Assembly: GCA_022013695.1 (NCBI GenBank)
Contig: JAKLPS010000033.1
Span: forward strand, 1 to 64,000
Direction of reading: 5' to 3'
DNA from: Weeksellaceae bacterium
GTDB taxonomy: Bacteria > Bacteroidota > Bacteroidia > Flavobacteriales > Weeksellaceae
DNA: 64,000 bases
Made by a program: the position numbers and the translations under genes. The notes under the pieces were generated by a model. The model saw only the letters and a program-made list of their open reading frames with translations. It was not told where the DNA came from and made no database searches. Shown piece by piece: positions 52,813-62,586 of this stretch. Positions within the stretch are counted from its first letter, which is position 1. Each line of letters begins with the position of its first letter.

Positions 52813-53193
52813 ATGAACAAGCATAAAAAGAAATTTTGGTTAGCCGTTCCTTGCGTCATCATTGCCATCGGATTGTTTGTTTGGTTTTTCCAATGGCTAT
52901 GGAATGTGCTTTTGCCCGATATTTTAGGCGTCAAAGCGATCAACTATTGGCAATCCTTTGGTCTGTTGCTAATTTCTAAAATTTTATTTGGTGGCTTCAG
53001 TGGAGACAAGCGAAAATTTAGAGGCACTCATAATTTTGCAGATGAAGGCACAAGAGAAATGTGGAAACGCAACTTGGAATCCAGATTTTGTGGCACAGAC
53101 GAAGAGCGCGAAAAGATGAAACAACTATGGAAACAGAAATTCGAGTCGAAGTTCTGCAAGTCAGAATCAAAACCGGAGGATGATTCAATCTAA
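52813..53193 (+). CDS. small membrane protein linked to the ECF sigma gene
   Basis: A 126-residue protein with two hydrophobic segments (about 8-30 and 45-62). After them come FGGFSGDKRKFRG and a charged tail with two similar units, MWKRNLESRFCGTD and LWKQKFESKFCKSE, each with one Cys. I recognise no named family. Its place right after the sigma gene suggests a partner or regulator, which is inference. Confidence 0.72.
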   Translation: MNKHKKKFWLAVPCVIIAIGLFVWFFQWLWNVLLPDILGVKAINYWQSFGLLLISKILFGGFSGDKRKFRGTHNFADEGTREMWKRNLESRFCGTDEEREKMKQLWKQKFESKFCKSESKPEDDSI

Positions 53194-53201
53194 AAAAAAC
53201 G

Positions 53202-53236
53202 AAGCCGCCTCCAAATTTTGGAGGCGGCTTTTGGCT
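53202..53236. terminator. strong bidirectional terminator
   Basis: AAGCCGCCTCCAAA pairs fully with TTTTGGAGGCGGCTT. On the minus strand it is followed by a run of eight T, so it serves the aconitase gene best; on the plus strand the T-run is short. Confidence 0.88.
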
Positions 53237-53253
53237 ATTAAAACTAAAAATTT

Positions 53254-55524
53254 TTAGTTCTGTTTCTCCATCAATTTGATCAGGTTAAGCGCAGATCCCG
53301 CTTTGAACCATCCGATCTGTCCGGCATTGTAGGTATGATTGGTAACTACCACATCTTTTGTTCCGTCTGCGTGCACAAACTCCAGAGATAATTGTTTCCC
53401 AGGCGCAAATTGATCTAGATCCAAAAAGTTGATGGTATCATCTTCCTGAATCTTATCGTAATCGGCTTTGTCTGCGAAAGTCAGCGCCAGCATTCCCTGT
53501 TTCTTGAGGTTGGTTTCGTGGATTCGGGCAAAAGATTTTACCAACACGGCTCTTACGCCGAGGTGTCTCGGCTCCATCGCTGCGTGCTCTCTAGAAGAAC
53601 CTTCGCCATAATTCTCATCGCCAACAACGATGGTTGGCACGCTAGCGGCTTTGTATTGTCTTGCAGAGTCTGGCACCGCTTTATATTGCCCGTCTAATTC
53701 ATTTTTTACTTTGTTGGTTTCCATATTGAAAGCGTTGACAGCGCCAATCAGCATATTATTAGAAATATTATCCAGATGTCCGCGATATTTCAACCAAGGT
53801 CCCGCCATAGAAATATGGTCGGTTGTGCATTTTCCGTATGCTTTGATGAGCAGTTTCGCATTGGTAATATTTTTGCCATCCCAAGGCGTGAAAGGTTCCA
53901 GCAACTGCAATCTATCGGACGTTGGAGAAACCGCGACTTCAACTTTGGAACCGTCTTCAGCAGGCGCAATATAACCCGGATCGTCCACATCAAATCCTAA
54001 TTTTGGCAATTCGTCACCCGTTGGCTCATCCAGAAGAACCATTTCTCCATTTTTATTTTTAAGTTTATCTGTCAATGGATTAAAAGTCAAGTCGCCGGCG
54101 ATTGCCAAAGCCGTTACCAGTTCTGGCGAACCTACAAAAGCATAAGTGTTTGGATTTCCATCCGCTCTTTTGGAGAAGTTTCTGTTGAAAGAGTGTACGA
54201 TGGTGTTTTTCTCTTGTCTCTCAGCACCTTCTCTTGCCCATTGCCCGATGCACGGTCCGCAAGCATTTGCAAAAACTTTACCGCCAATATCTTCAAACGT
54301 TTTCAGGAATCCATCCCTTTCCACGGTGAATCTCACTTGTTCCGATCCTGGGGTAATGGTGTATTCTGCTTTTACCTCTAGATTTTTTTCATTGGCCTGT
54401 TTGGCCACAGACGCTGCTCTTGCGATATCTTCATAGGAAGAGTTGGTGCAAGAACCGATTAAACCAACTTCGATTTTTGTTGGCCAGCCATTTTTTTCAG
54501 CAATTTCTTTCATTTGGGAAATAGGCGTTGCCAAATCCGGTGTGAAAGGGCCGTTTAAATACGGTTCAAGCGTATCCAAGTTGATCTCGATCACTTCATC
54601 ATAATATTTGTGAGGTTCTGCGTGGACTTCGGGATCTGCTTTCAAAACGTGAGCAACGGCATCAGCTGCGTCGGCAAGATCTTCTCGGTCTGTGGATCGG
54701 AGATATTTGCTCATATTGTTGTCATAAGCAAAGATGGAAGTGGTTGCTCCAACTTCTGCGCCCATATTACAGATGGTTCCCTTGCCAGTGCAAGAAAGTG
54801 ACTCTGCGCCTTCTCCAAAATATTCTACAATAGCGCCAGTTCCTCCTTTTACGGTTAGGATTCCGGCTACTTTTAGGATAATATCTTTGGCAGCGGCCCA
54901 GCCGTTGAGTCTTCCTGTCAGTTTAACACCGATCATTTTCGGGAATTTTAGTTCCCACGGCATTCCTGCCATTACATCCACGGCATCGGCGCCACCAACA
55001 CCGATGGCGACCATTCCAAGTCCACCTGCATTCACAGTGTGCGAATCGGTTCCGATCATCATTCCGCCAGGGAAGGCGTAATTTTCCAAAACTACTTGGT
55101 GAATAATTCCGGCTCCGGCCTTCCAAAATCCGATTCCATATTTGTTGGAAACAGATTGAAGAAACTGGTAAACCTCATTATTTTTATTTTCAGCTTCGAT
55201 TAAGTCTTTTGCTGCGCCAACTCTTGCCTGGATCAGGTGATCTGCATGCACGGTGGATGGCACTGCAACTTGTTTTTTGCCGGCTTGCATAAACTGCAAA
55301 AGCGCCATCTGCGCAGTCGCATCTTGCATAGCAACTCTGTCTGGCGCAAAATCTACGTAAGAGTCTCCTCTTTTGAAAGTCTCTTTGGCTTGCGAATGGA
55401 AAAGGTGCGCACAAAGAATTTTTTCGGAATAAGTAAGAGGTCTTTCCATAAAAGCTCTTGCTTCGTTCACTCTGGTTTCGAAATCAGAATAAACTTTTTT
55501 GATCATATCTAAGTCAAAAGTCAT
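53254..55524 (-). CDS. aconitate hydratase
   Basis: A 756-residue aconitase of the mitochondrial-like type common in Bacteroidota; it converts citrate to isocitrate in the TCA cycle. The three Fe-S cysteines are in [10 protein letters not shown] and [30 protein letters not shown] and the C-terminal swivel domain with [17 protein letters not shown] are clear. It stands alone between a terminator and a long upstream gap. Confidence 0.95.
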   Translation of the reverse strand: MTFDLDMIKKVYSDFETRVNEARAFMERPLTYSEKILCAHLFHSQAKETFKRGDSYVDFAPDRVAMQDATAQMALLQFMQAGKKQVAVPSTVHADHLIQARVGAAKDLIEAENKNNEVYQFLQSVSNKYGIGFWKAGAGIIHQVVLENYAFPGGMMIGTDSHTVNAGGLGMVAIGVGGADAVDVMAGMPWELKFPKMIGVKLTGRLNGWAAAKDIILKVAGILTVKGGTGAIVEYFGEGAESLSCTGKGTICNMGAEVGATTSIFAYDNNMSKYLRSTDREDLADAADAVAHVLKADPEVHAEPHKYYDEVIEINLDTLEPYLNGPFTPDLATPISQMKEIAEKNGWPTKIEVGLIGSCTNSSYEDIARAASVAKQANEKNLEVKAEYTITPGSEQVRFTVERDGFLKTFEDIGGKVFANACGPCIGQWAREGAERQEKNTIVHSFNRNFSKRADGNPNTYAFVGSPELVTALAIAGDLTFNPLTDKLKNKNGEMVLLDEPTGDELPKLGFDVDDPGYIAPAEDGSKVEVAVSPTSDRLQLLEPFTPWDGKNITNAKLLIKAYGKCTTDHISMAGPWLKYRGHLDNISNNMLIGAVNAFNMETNKVKNELDGQYKAVPDSARQYKAASVPTIVVGDENYGEGSSREHAAMEPRHLGVRAVLVKSFARIHETNLKKQGMLALTFADKADYDKIQEDDTINFLDLDQFAPGKQLSLEFVHADGTKDVVVTNHTYNAGQIGWFKAGSALNLIKLMEKQN

Positions 55525-55980
55525 ATCTCGATTATAATTTTATTATTTTTAAATTAAATTTCCCCCGACCTGAAAGGAAAAGTTGGAGCCAATGAGGCGA
55601 AAAATTCTGTACTTAATATCTACAAAAACAAGATCTCATCTTACAAAAGTTTTCAACTCTCAAGTTAAAAAAAATTAATGATTCCCAGTTTAATTTTGCG
55701 GAAAATATATCCATACTTCAAATCAGGAAATCTTTCAAACAAAAAACTTGCAAAATCTGATCTCAACACAATTGGAGCACGAACTCTGCGAGGCACTAAG
55801 CTGGTTTTGTGCAGCGGAGTGCGATTTTAGAATTCCTTTTCTAAGGCACAAATCTACGAAAATCTACGCTTTTAAACGATTAGATTAATTTAGATTAAAA
55901 ATAAATTCAATTTACTTCCTCTATATGATCAGATTTTAGCATTTTTTTTATAATTTACCCATCGAAAGTTCTTAAAAATT
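55525..55980. other. 456-base gap, no gene seen
   Basis: The gap separates the aconitase gene (minus) from the DUF2752 gene (plus), so it should carry promoters for both. I see no ideal TAnnTTTG for either start, no tRNA and no clear repeat. AT-rich throughout, with a slightly GC-richer patch at about 55,780-55,830. Confidence 0.4.
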
Positions 55981-56406
55981 ATGATATTGAAAATCAGCAC
56001 TTTAACCAAAAATAATAAGCTCAGAATTGCTGTTGTTGTGTTTGGTTTGTTGGGATGCGCTGCTTATTTTTTCATAGATCCTGCAACCAGTTCTTTTTTT
56101 CTGCAATGTCCTTTGAAAAGCCTAACTGGCTACGAATGTGCCGGATGTGGGGCGCAAAGATCTTTTCACGAGTTGCTCCACTTCAGATTTTTGAAGGCTT
56201 TGCAATTGAACCCGCTTTTCGTTTTTTCCCTAAGCTTTTCGCTAATTATGGTAATTACTCAATATTCTAAAAAAGATAGGCTAAAACTTAGCATCCATCG
56301 TTTCATCACTAGTAAAGCATTTATTTTAGGCATTTTAATTGTAGTTTTCTTATTTTCGCTACTGAAGAACACCGATTTTTATCCCGATATGATGTCGAAG
56401 CTCTAA
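55981..56406 (+). CDS. DUF2752 membrane protein
   Basis: A 141-residue membrane protein of the DUF2752 family. Three hydrophobic segments (about 15-35, 72-92 and 112-132) flank the family motif CPLKSLTGYECAGCGAQRSFHELLH with its Cys pair and Gly-Cys-Gly. Function unknown. Its stop overlaps the next start (TAATG). Confidence 0.87.
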   Translation: MILKISTLTKNNKLRIAVVVFGLLGCAAYFFIDPATSSFFLQCPLKSLTGYECAGCGAQRSFHELLHFRFLKALQLNPLFVFSLSFSLIMVITQYSKKDRLKLSIHRFITSKAFILGILIVVFLFSLLKNTDFYPDMMSKL

Positions 56407-57086
56407 TGTGCAATCCTTTGAAAAAATTATTCAGTTTAATATTGATAAATATGGCGCTTGCGACCTTTGCCCAGGCAACGCCAGATCTTTTACCCGCGTT
56501 GATTCCGAAAAAAATCAATCAAAAATTCGGTTATATAAATCCGAAAGGGCAAGTAATCATCCGGCCCGAATATCGCCTTGCAACCTTCTTTTCCGAAGAT
56601 TGCAACTTGCTCAATTCATCCAATAGAAAAGTGAGGATCTACGGCAGCGCAGCATTTGCAACGGTGGAAAAAGACAGCCTCTCCTACCGGATTAATAAGA
56701 AGGGAATCCGCGTTTATCAGTACAAAAATACGGATTTGGGAAAATGTTCTGCGCCGTATGAACTTCACAAGTACAAAGCCTTCTCACTCAGCGGAAAGTA
56801 CGGCCTGGTAAGCAAGGACAGCATCGATCTTGGTGGGTACAAAGATTTCGACATCTATCCACAGTATCAAATGATGATGATCTTGGAGAGCGACCGGGAA
56901 AACCCCATGATCGTGGCAGTCCGGAACAATCGTTTTGGCATCGTCGATAGGCAGAATAAGGTTATCATTCCCTTTGTTTATGCGGATATCAAGATGAATC
57001 TTTCCTGGAAAACAGCCCATCTTTTCGAGGTTTCTTACGATGGTAAAAATTACTTTTTCGTAGACCAGCATAATAAAGCCTATTGA
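56406..57086 (+). CDS. exported WG-repeat protein
   Basis: A 226-residue protein with an N-terminal signal segment (about 8-24, ending TFAQA). WG-like repeats follow: KFGYINPKGQVIIRPEYRLA near 38, GKYGLVSKDSIDLGGYKDFD near 135 and RFGIVDRQNKVIIPFVYADI near 175. WG repeats form short beta units of unknown binding role. It is translationally coupled to the DUF2752 gene. Confidence 0.78.
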   Translation: MCNPLKKLFSLILINMALATFAQATPDLLPALIPKKINQKFGYINPKGQVIIRPEYRLATFFSEDCNLLNSSNRKVRIYGSAAFATVEKDSLSYRINKKGIRVYQYKNTDLGKCSAPYELHKYKAFSLSGKYGLVSKDSIDLGGYKDFDIYPQYQMMMILESDRENPMIVAVRNNRFGIVDRQNKVIIPFVYADIKMNLSWKTAHLFEVSYDGKNYFFVDQHNKAY

Positions 57087-57101
57087 ATTCAAAAATAATT
57101 G

Positions 57102-57109
57102 TAATTTTG
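57102..57109 (+). promoter_or_regulatory. promoter -7 element before the TPP riboswitch
   Basis: TAATTTTG fits TAnnTTTG, with TTG 16 bases upstream (57,083-57,085). Transcription would begin at about 57,116, right at the start of the aptamer. Confidence 0.6.
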
Positions 57110-57114
57110 TACTA

Positions 57115-57200
57115 AGAAATTTAAGGGGTGCTGTAAAAAGCTGAGATTATACCCAATGAACCTGGAACGGATAATGCCGTTTAGGGATTTAATGAAAAAA
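57115..57200 (+). promoter_or_regulatory. TPP (thiamin pyrophosphate) riboswitch
   Basis: The conserved THI-box blocks are all present in order: GGGGTGC (57,125), CTGAGA (57,141), TACCC (57,150), GAACCTG (57,158), GGATAATGCC (57,169) and AGGGA (57,183). The flanking AAATT and GATTT can close the P1 stem. It lies between a promoter and the TonB-dependent receptor gene. High thiamin pyrophosphate should switch the receptor off. The expression platform is not obvious; a downstream CGCCCCTTTT (57,254-57,263) could pair with the 5' side of the aptamer. Confidence 0.93.
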
Positions 57201-57302
57201 GGATGTTCCATAAGTTTGTTTTTCATTATTAAATCTTCATTGACAATTCTGTAACGCCCCTTTTATTCTAAATTAATTTTAACCATCAAAATTTTTTTAA
57301 GA

Positions 57303-59405
57303 ATGAAAGGTTTACTTTTTTTAGGAGTCTTCGTTGCTCCATTCTATTTTTCACAAACCAAAGATTCTGCGAAGGTTACAAGCATTCAGGCCGTAGAATT
57401 TACCAAGAGGACGCCAGTTGCAAAGTCCATTATCAATATAGAAAAAGATCTTGCCGAGAAAAATCTGGGTCAGGATCTTCCGATTCTATTGAAAAATCAA
57501 ATGTCCGTGGTTTCTACATCGGATGCCGGAAATGGAGTTGGCTACACGGGTTTCCGGATCCGAGGCACTGCTGGCGCCAGCATCAATGTGATGATGAATG
57601 GCGTTCCGTACAACGATTCCGAATCGCAAGGCACCTATTTCGTAGATGTCCCGGATCTTGCAAGTTCTGCTTCGCAAATCGTGATTCAGCGCGGTGTCGG
57701 GAGTTCGTCCAATGGAGTTGCGGCCTTCGGAGCGAGTGTAAATGTGATCACCAAAGATCCTGCGGAGTCTTTTTCTGTCCAGACAGACGACTCCTATGGC
57801 TCGTTTAATACATATAAATATTCCGCTGAGATTAATTCGGGCAAATTCTGGAAAAACCGTTTGTCGGCGACGGGAAGATATACTTACATTCATTCCGACG
57901 GTTACATCGACAGAGCACAATCCCAACTGCATTCCTATCATTTTTCGGCCTTGTTTCAGGAGAAAAACACGGAAATAAGACTGTTGGCCTTTGGCGGGAA
58001 GGAAAAAACCTATCAAGCCTGGAATGGCATCGATAGAGACACTTGGGAAACCAATCCCAAATTCAATTATTCTGGCGCGATCTACGATGCAAATGGTGAA
58101 AATATCATCCGTTTTTATGATAATGAGACCGATAATTACACGCAAGATCATTATCAACTGTTGTGGAATCAGCGCTTCTCAGACCGATGGAAACTGGAAA
58201 CCACGGCGCATTACACCAAAGGGAAAGGCTATTATGAAAATTATCGACAAGGCGACCCTTTTTCAACCTATAATTTACCCAATCCATTTGTAGATGGCGT
58301 AGAAGAAGAGGATTCTGACTTTATCCGAAAGAAATGGCTGAACAATGATTTTTATGGTGCAATTTCTACTTTGTACGGTAAATTGGGAAACCTGGATCTG
58401 AATATAGGAGCGGTGGCCAATCAATATTATGGAAGACATTATGGCAATGTGAGCGGTGTATTTTTACCAGAAATTTCTGAATACGAATATTACAGAAACC
58501 GATCCATCAAAAATGAAGGATCCGGTTTTGCAAAAGCGATTTATAAATTAGGAAAATTCGAAATTTTCGGAGATCTTCAATTAAGAAATATCGATTATGA
58601 TACCAAAATCTTATTGGCAGGCGATTCGGAAGGCGCAAATCTGAATAGAAAATGGACTTTTTTCAGTCCAAAAGCGGGCGTCAATTATAATTTGGCAAGC
58701 GGAAAAGTATTCCTGTCGTATGCCAACGCCCATCGAGAACCAAACCGCGACGACCTTGTTGCAAATCCCGACACAAAGCCAGAAACGCTGCACGACTTCG
58801 AGGCTGGATTTGAAAAGCAGATTGGAAGAGTAGCGTTCACTGCAAACGCCTATTATATGTATTACGAAGATCAACTGGTTCTGAACGGGCAAATTAATAA
58901 CGTGGGCGAATTCATCCGTACCAATAGTGGCAAGAGCTACAGAACTGGGATTGAATTGGGGATTTTGGCCAGGATTTCCGGCAAGTGGCAGTTATCGGCC
59001 AATGCCACTTTGAGTTCAAATAAAAATAAAGAATTCATCTCAGAGACCAGCGCTGGACTGGTGAATTATGGAAAGACTGACCTCTCTTTTTCACCAAATG
59101 TGATTGCCAACGGAAATATCTCTTATGCACCGACGCAAAATTTGAAACTTGGGATTACAGCTCAGTATGTGGGCGAGCAATTTTTGGATAATGCGGGGAA
59201 CAAGCTCAATCAACTGCCCGATTATTTGGTTCCTGATTTTAATATTTCTTATAAATTACCGTTTGCAAAAAATGATGTGATTTTGAGATTCTTATTAAAT
59301 AATTTCACAGATATCAAGTATGTCAACAACGGTTTTAGTGGGCCGTACTATTTCGCTCAGGCCGGGATTAACTTTATGTTTGGGCTCTCTATAAAAGTAA
59401 AATAA
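57303..59405 (+). CDS. TonB-dependent receptor, probably for thiamin compounds
   Basis: A 700-residue outer-membrane receptor with signal peptide 1-18 (ending YFSQT), a plug domain (about 45-150, with GNGVGYTGFRIRGTAGASINVMMNGVPYN and QRGVGSSSNGVAAFGASVNV) and a beta-barrel ending in VK. It lacks the N-terminal carboxypeptidase-like domain seen in many Bacteroidota receptors. The TPP riboswitch directly upstream points to uptake of thiamin or a precursor, as known for riboswitch-linked receptors in Bacteroidota. Substrate not proven. Confidence 0.88.
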   Translation: MKGLLFLGVFVAPFYFSQTKDSAKVTSIQAVEFTKRTPVAKSIINIEKDLAEKNLGQDLPILLKNQMSVVSTSDAGNGVGYTGFRIRGTAGASINVMMNGVPYNDSESQGTYFVDVPDLASSASQIVIQRGVGSSSNGVAAFGASVNVITKDPAESFSVQTDDSYGSFNTYKYSAEINSGKFWKNRLSATGRYTYIHSDGYIDRAQSQLHSYHFSALFQEKNTEIRLLAFGGKEKTYQAWNGIDRDTWETNPKFNYSGAIYDANGENIIRFYDNETDNYTQDHYQLLWNQRFSDRWKLETTAHYTKGKGYYENYRQGDPFSTYNLPNPFVDGVEEEDSDFIRKKWLNNDFYGAISTLYGKLGNLDLNIGAVANQYYGRHYGNVSGVFLPEISEYEYYRNRSIKNEGSGFAKAIYKLGKFEIFGDLQLRNIDYDTKILLAGDSEGANLNRKWTFFSPKAGVNYNLASGKVFLSYANAHREPNRDDLVANPDTKPETLHDFEAGFEKQIGRVAFTANAYYMYYEDQLVLNGQINNVGEFIRTNSGKSYRTGIELGILARISGKWQLSANATLSSNKNKEFISETSAGLVNYGKTDLSFSPNVIANGNISYAPTQNLKLGITAQYVGEQFLDNAGNKLNQLPDYLVPDFNISYKLPFAKNDVILRFLLNNFTDIKYVNNGFSGPYYFAQAGINFMFGLSIKVK

Positions 59406-59565
59406 AATTTTTATCATTGATTATCAATAGGTTATAATAATTAATATTAAATTTTGTCGATTTTTATTTGTTGGTTTAAAATTAATGTTAGATTTACAAA
59501 GGGTTCATACTGCATTTGTGAGATGCAGGTGACTTAATTAATATAGACCTTAAAAATTTACAATT

Positions 59566-60234
59566 ATGAGAAAATTTTATTTTCTGGGACTTGCTTTATT
59601 AGCGAGTGTCATTGCTTTCGGGCAACTTACTTACACCGTCAACAGCGGCGTTTACAAACTAACGTACGGGAAAACCGGCGATTGGAGTTTCTACAATCCT
59701 CAAAGTGCACCAACTTTCTACGTTCACGTCTGGTCTTCGCAAACCGATGGTGACAATGATAAAGGTAATTTTGATGATGCTTGGAGTAATTCTAACACCA
59801 CCATGAACTGGGATTCAGTTGAGAATGCGTACGTTGGAACCATTGATCTGAACACGAAACTTTTCACCAACTCTAACAACATTATGCCCCAAGGAACGAT
59901 TGTGCAAAGAATTGGTATCGTTTTCAAAAACCAAATGAATGGTGCAACCGCTCAATCTGCGGACAAAGACTTGGACGGCCCAACCACGCTTTCAAGCTTA
60001 GGCGTTTCTGACATCAATGGAAAATCTAAATCTCAAGTTGCTGCAGGTCAATTATTTACTTCCGTCAAAGGAAATATAGATCTGACGGTGTACGATTTTG
60101 GAGGTAAAGTCATTAAAACAATTAAGGTGAATGCCAATGGCACTCCGATCGATCTTAACATGTCTCAAAAGGGATTATTCTTACTTCAGATTTCTGGAAA
60201 CAATGTTTCGGAAGTCGTAAAATTTGCTAACTAG
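59566..60234 (+). CDS. exported protein with T9SS-like C-terminal domain
   Basis: A 222-residue protein with signal peptide about 1-19 (ending AFGQL). The body (about 20-140) is beta-rich with WSFYNPQSAPTFYVHVWSS and a DGDNDKGNFDDAWS stretch that may bind calcium; it resembles carbohydrate-binding-type modules. The end, IDLTVYDFGGKVIKTIKVN through LFLLQISGNNVSEVVKFAN, is a T9SS type A-like sorting tail. A hairpin terminator follows. Confidence 0.72.
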   Translation: MRKFYFLGLALLASVIAFGQLTYTVNSGVYKLTYGKTGDWSFYNPQSAPTFYVHVWSSQTDGDNDKGNFDDAWSNSNTTMNWDSVENAYVGTIDLNTKLFTNSNNIMPQGTIVQRIGIVFKNQMNGATAQSADKDLDGPTTLSSLGVSDINGKSKSQVAAGQLFTSVKGNIDLTVYDFGGKVIKTIKVNANGTPIDLNMSQKGLFLLQISGNNVSEVVKFAN

Positions 60235-60259
60235 GCCTTAATTTTTCATATCAAATTCA

Positions 60260-60290
60260 AAAGCTTGCTGTAAAAAGCAGGCTTTAATAT
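60260..60290 (+). terminator. terminator after the T9SS-like gene
   Basis: AAAGCTTGCT pairs with AGCAGGCTTT (one G-T pair) around GTAAAA. The tail is AATATTTTC rather than a pure T-run, so it is a moderate terminator. Confidence 0.6.
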
Positions 60291-60326
60291 TTTCTGAAAG
60301 CCCGAAAAATATGTAGTTTTGTGGCA

Positions 60327-61001
60327 ATGAATTTTGAACATCATATCTATCAATATCTTCTGAAACATCGCCTGGCGGAGGTTCCTGATTTTGGCGTTTT
60401 TGAGATTTCCAAAGAGCCTGCTAAAATAGATGCCGAAAACGCTGTGATTATGCCACCAAAGGAAATCGTTACGTTTCGGCATCAGCCCGCTGTTTTTGAT
60501 AACCATCTGGCCAAATATATCGCAGAAGAGACAGATAGCAACCTTTTCACCGTTCAGATGGAGCTGAAAGATGAGGTTACGAAGTGGATTCAAAAATTGA
60601 AAATTGAAAAAAGTCTATATCTGGAGAATTTGGGTTTCTTTTTATTGGATGAGCAGAACAACATCGCTAAGGCAAATGATTCCGATGATGTTTTCGGCTT
60701 AGAATCTATCCATCTTCAAAATTTCAAGAAAACTTTTCCGGTTAAGAAAGATGCTGAATCCGAAGATTATGCCTTGAATAAAGCGGTTATTTGGACTTTT
60801 CTGTTACTCCTTATTTTAGGCACAGCCTCACTTTTCCTCTTTGGCGATCGGGACTTGATATTTGGGAAGTCGTCTCAAATTCCTTCAAAAAAAATCACCT
60901 CAAAAACCGAAGTTCAAAAAGCTTGGTCAGCTCCAAAAAAAGACCCAATCAAAGACAGTACAAAAACGATAAAAAATGCTAAAGTCCAAAAAATCAAGTG
61001 A
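60327..61001 (+). CDS. HU-CCDC81-type domain membrane protein
   Basis: A 224-residue protein. The N-terminal half (MNFEHHIYQYLLKHRLAEVPDFGVFEI...) is the paired HU-fold domain of the Bacteroidota HU-CCDC81 group, which are predicted not to bind DNA but to recognise other ligands. One membrane helix is at about 155-173 (IWTFLLLLILGTASLFLF), then a Lys-rich tail. The ATG at 60,327 is chosen. TAGTTTTG ends at 60,321, so the transcript may have almost no leader. The 3' end overlaps the next gene by 26 bases. Confidence 0.8.
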   Translation: MNFEHHIYQYLLKHRLAEVPDFGVFEISKEPAKIDAENAVIMPPKEIVTFRHQPAVFDNHLAKYIAEETDSNLFTVQMELKDEVTKWIQKLKIEKSLYLENLGFFLLDEQNNIAKANDSDDVFGLESIHLQNFKKTFPVKKDAESEDYALNKAVIWTFLLLLILGTASLFLFGDRDLIFGKSSQIPSKKITSKTEVQKAWSAPKKDPIKDSTKTIKNAKVQKIK

Positions 61002-61494
61002 TAGCCTTACCGTCATGACCAACATTGTCTTACCCAATGAGACCAATTCGTTAAAAAATCTGTTTGGTGGCGAGCTGCTGTCCAAGATGGATCGTGCCGC
61101 ATCCATCTCCGCCGCAAGACATAGCGAAACGAAGGTGGTTACCGCGTCTGTGAATCATGTTTCCTTCGATCTCCCGATTCCCGAAGGCGGCATTGTGGTT
61201 CTGGAATCCAAAGTTTCCCGTGCCTTCTCCACATCGATGGAGATCTATGTTGATGTTTGGCTGGATGATCCCATTAAGCAAAAAAAAGTACACACCAACT
61301 CGGGCATTTACACTTTTGTAGCAATCGACGACGATGGAAAGCCTGCGAAAGTGCCGGAAATCGTCCCGGAAACTGACTTGGAAATCGAGCGATTTGCAGG
61401 AGCCAAGCGAAGAAAAGAACTGTCATTAATCCTTTCTGGGAGGATGAAACCAACCGATTCTGAGGAGCTTAAAAAATTATTCTTAGGCGAGTAA
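60976..61494 (+). CDS. acyl-CoA thioesterase, hotdog fold
   Basis: A 172-residue hotdog protein of the YciA/BACH type: PNETNSLKNLFGGELLSKMDRAASISAARH (with the catalytic Asn/Asp region) at about 19-50, SVNHVSFDLPIP, and SMEIYVDVWLDD. Such enzymes split acyl-CoA to free acid and CoA. The chain length is unknown. It overlaps the HU-CCDC81-type gene by 26 bases, so translation is probably coupled. Confidence 0.9.
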   Translation: MLKSKKSSDSLTVMTNIVLPNETNSLKNLFGGELLSKMDRAASISAARHSETKVVTASVNHVSFDLPIPEGGIVVLESKVSRAFSTSMEIYVDVWLDDPIKQKKVHTNSGIYTFVAIDDDGKPAKVPEIVPETDLEIERFAGAKRRKELSLILSGRMKPTDSEELKKLFLGE

Positions 61495-61530
61495 TTATTA
61501 ATATAAGCGGGCTTTTTAGCTCGTTTTTCA

Positions 61531-61565
61531 TATCTAACTTCTAATTTCTAATTTCTAAAGTCTAA
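61531..61565. repeat. period-7 array, five units ending CTAA
   Basis: TATCTAA, CTTCTAA, TTTCTAA, TTTCTAA and AGTCTAA follow one another without gaps and end three bases before the ATG at 61,569. CTTCTAA and AGTCTAA also occur in the array at 3921-3955. Confidence 0.85.
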
Positions 61566-61568
61566 TTA

Positions 61569-62495
61569 ATGAAAATCCTTCAACTCGATCAAAACCATCC
61601 GCTGATTTCGGAACAATTGACTGCCAAAGGTTTTGTGGTAGAAGAAGATTATTCTTCCAACTATGACGAGATCTTGGAAAAAATTGCTGATTATCAAGGA
61701 ATTATTATCAGAAGTAGAATCCCATTGGACCAAAATTTCCTGACTAAAGCTTCTCACCTCAAATTCATTGCAAGAGTAGGCGCCGGAATGGAAAATATTG
61801 ATGTCGCAACCGCAACAAAATTGGGCATCAAATTGATCAGTTCGCCCGAGGGCAACCGAGATTCTGTTGCAGAGCACGTTGTTGGGATGCTATTGATTTT
61901 GATGCACAGATTATTCATAGCTTCCAACGAAGTGAAAAATGGAATTTGGAAACGGGAAGAAAATCGTGGTGACGAATTGCTGGGAAAAACTTTCGGGATT
62001 ATCGGTTACGGAAATATGGGAAAAGCTGTTGCTAAGAGATTATCTGGTTTTGGAGTTGAGGTTATTTTCTACGATATTTTACCCGATCTTTCAGATGAAT
62101 TTGCAACGCAGGTTTCTTTAGAAGAACTTCAAAAAAGATCAGATGTTTTGAGTCTTCATATTCCTTTGACTTCCGAAACGCATTATTTGATTGACGAATA
62201 TTTTATTTCCAAAATGAATAAGAATTTTTATTTCATTAATACAGCGAGAGGGAAAAATGTGAAGACAAAAGCGTTGGTAGAAGCGATTGGAGCTGGTAAG
62301 ATTTTAGGCGCTTGTCTGGACGTTTTGGAATACGAAAAGTCATCATTTGAAAACTTGGAAGCAGAAAATCAGGATTTGCAATTTCTATTAGATTCAGATA
62401 AAGTGATTGTTACGCCTCATATTGCCGGTTGGACGAGTCAGAGTAAAATCAAATTGGCACAGGTTATTGTGGATAAAATATTAACCGATTTTTAA
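61569..62495 (+). CDS. D-2-hydroxyacid dehydrogenase (phosphoglycerate dehydrogenase-like)
   Basis: A 308-residue NAD-dependent dehydrogenase. The cofactor motif is GKTFGIIGYGNMGKAVAKRL (near 140). The catalytic Arg is in INTARGKNV (near 228), the Glu in DVLEYEKSSF and the His in VTPHIAGWT. It matches the single-unit (no ACT domain) group related to SerA, so it may serve serine synthesis, but the exact hydroxyacid is unproven. It is followed by a separate lipoprotein gene. Confidence 0.88.
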   Translation: MKILQLDQNHPLISEQLTAKGFVVEEDYSSNYDEILEKIADYQGIIIRSRIPLDQNFLTKASHLKFIARVGAGMENIDVATATKLGIKLISSPEGNRDSVAEHVVGMLLILMHRLFIASNEVKNGIWKREENRGDELLGKTFGIIGYGNMGKAVAKRLSGFGVEVIFYDILPDLSDEFATQVSLEELQKRSDVLSLHIPLTSETHYLIDEYFISKMNKNFYFINTARGKNVKTKALVEAIGAGKILGACLDVLEYEKSSFENLEAENQDLQFLLDSDKVIVTPHIAGWTSQSKIKLAQVIVDKILTDF

Positions 62496-62586
62496 GTTTA
62501 TTTTTAACATGTCTTAAGACAATTCCACCAATTCAAAATTGCATTTTTGTGTTAACTTGCGTGCCTCAACGAAGTTTGAAATCCTA

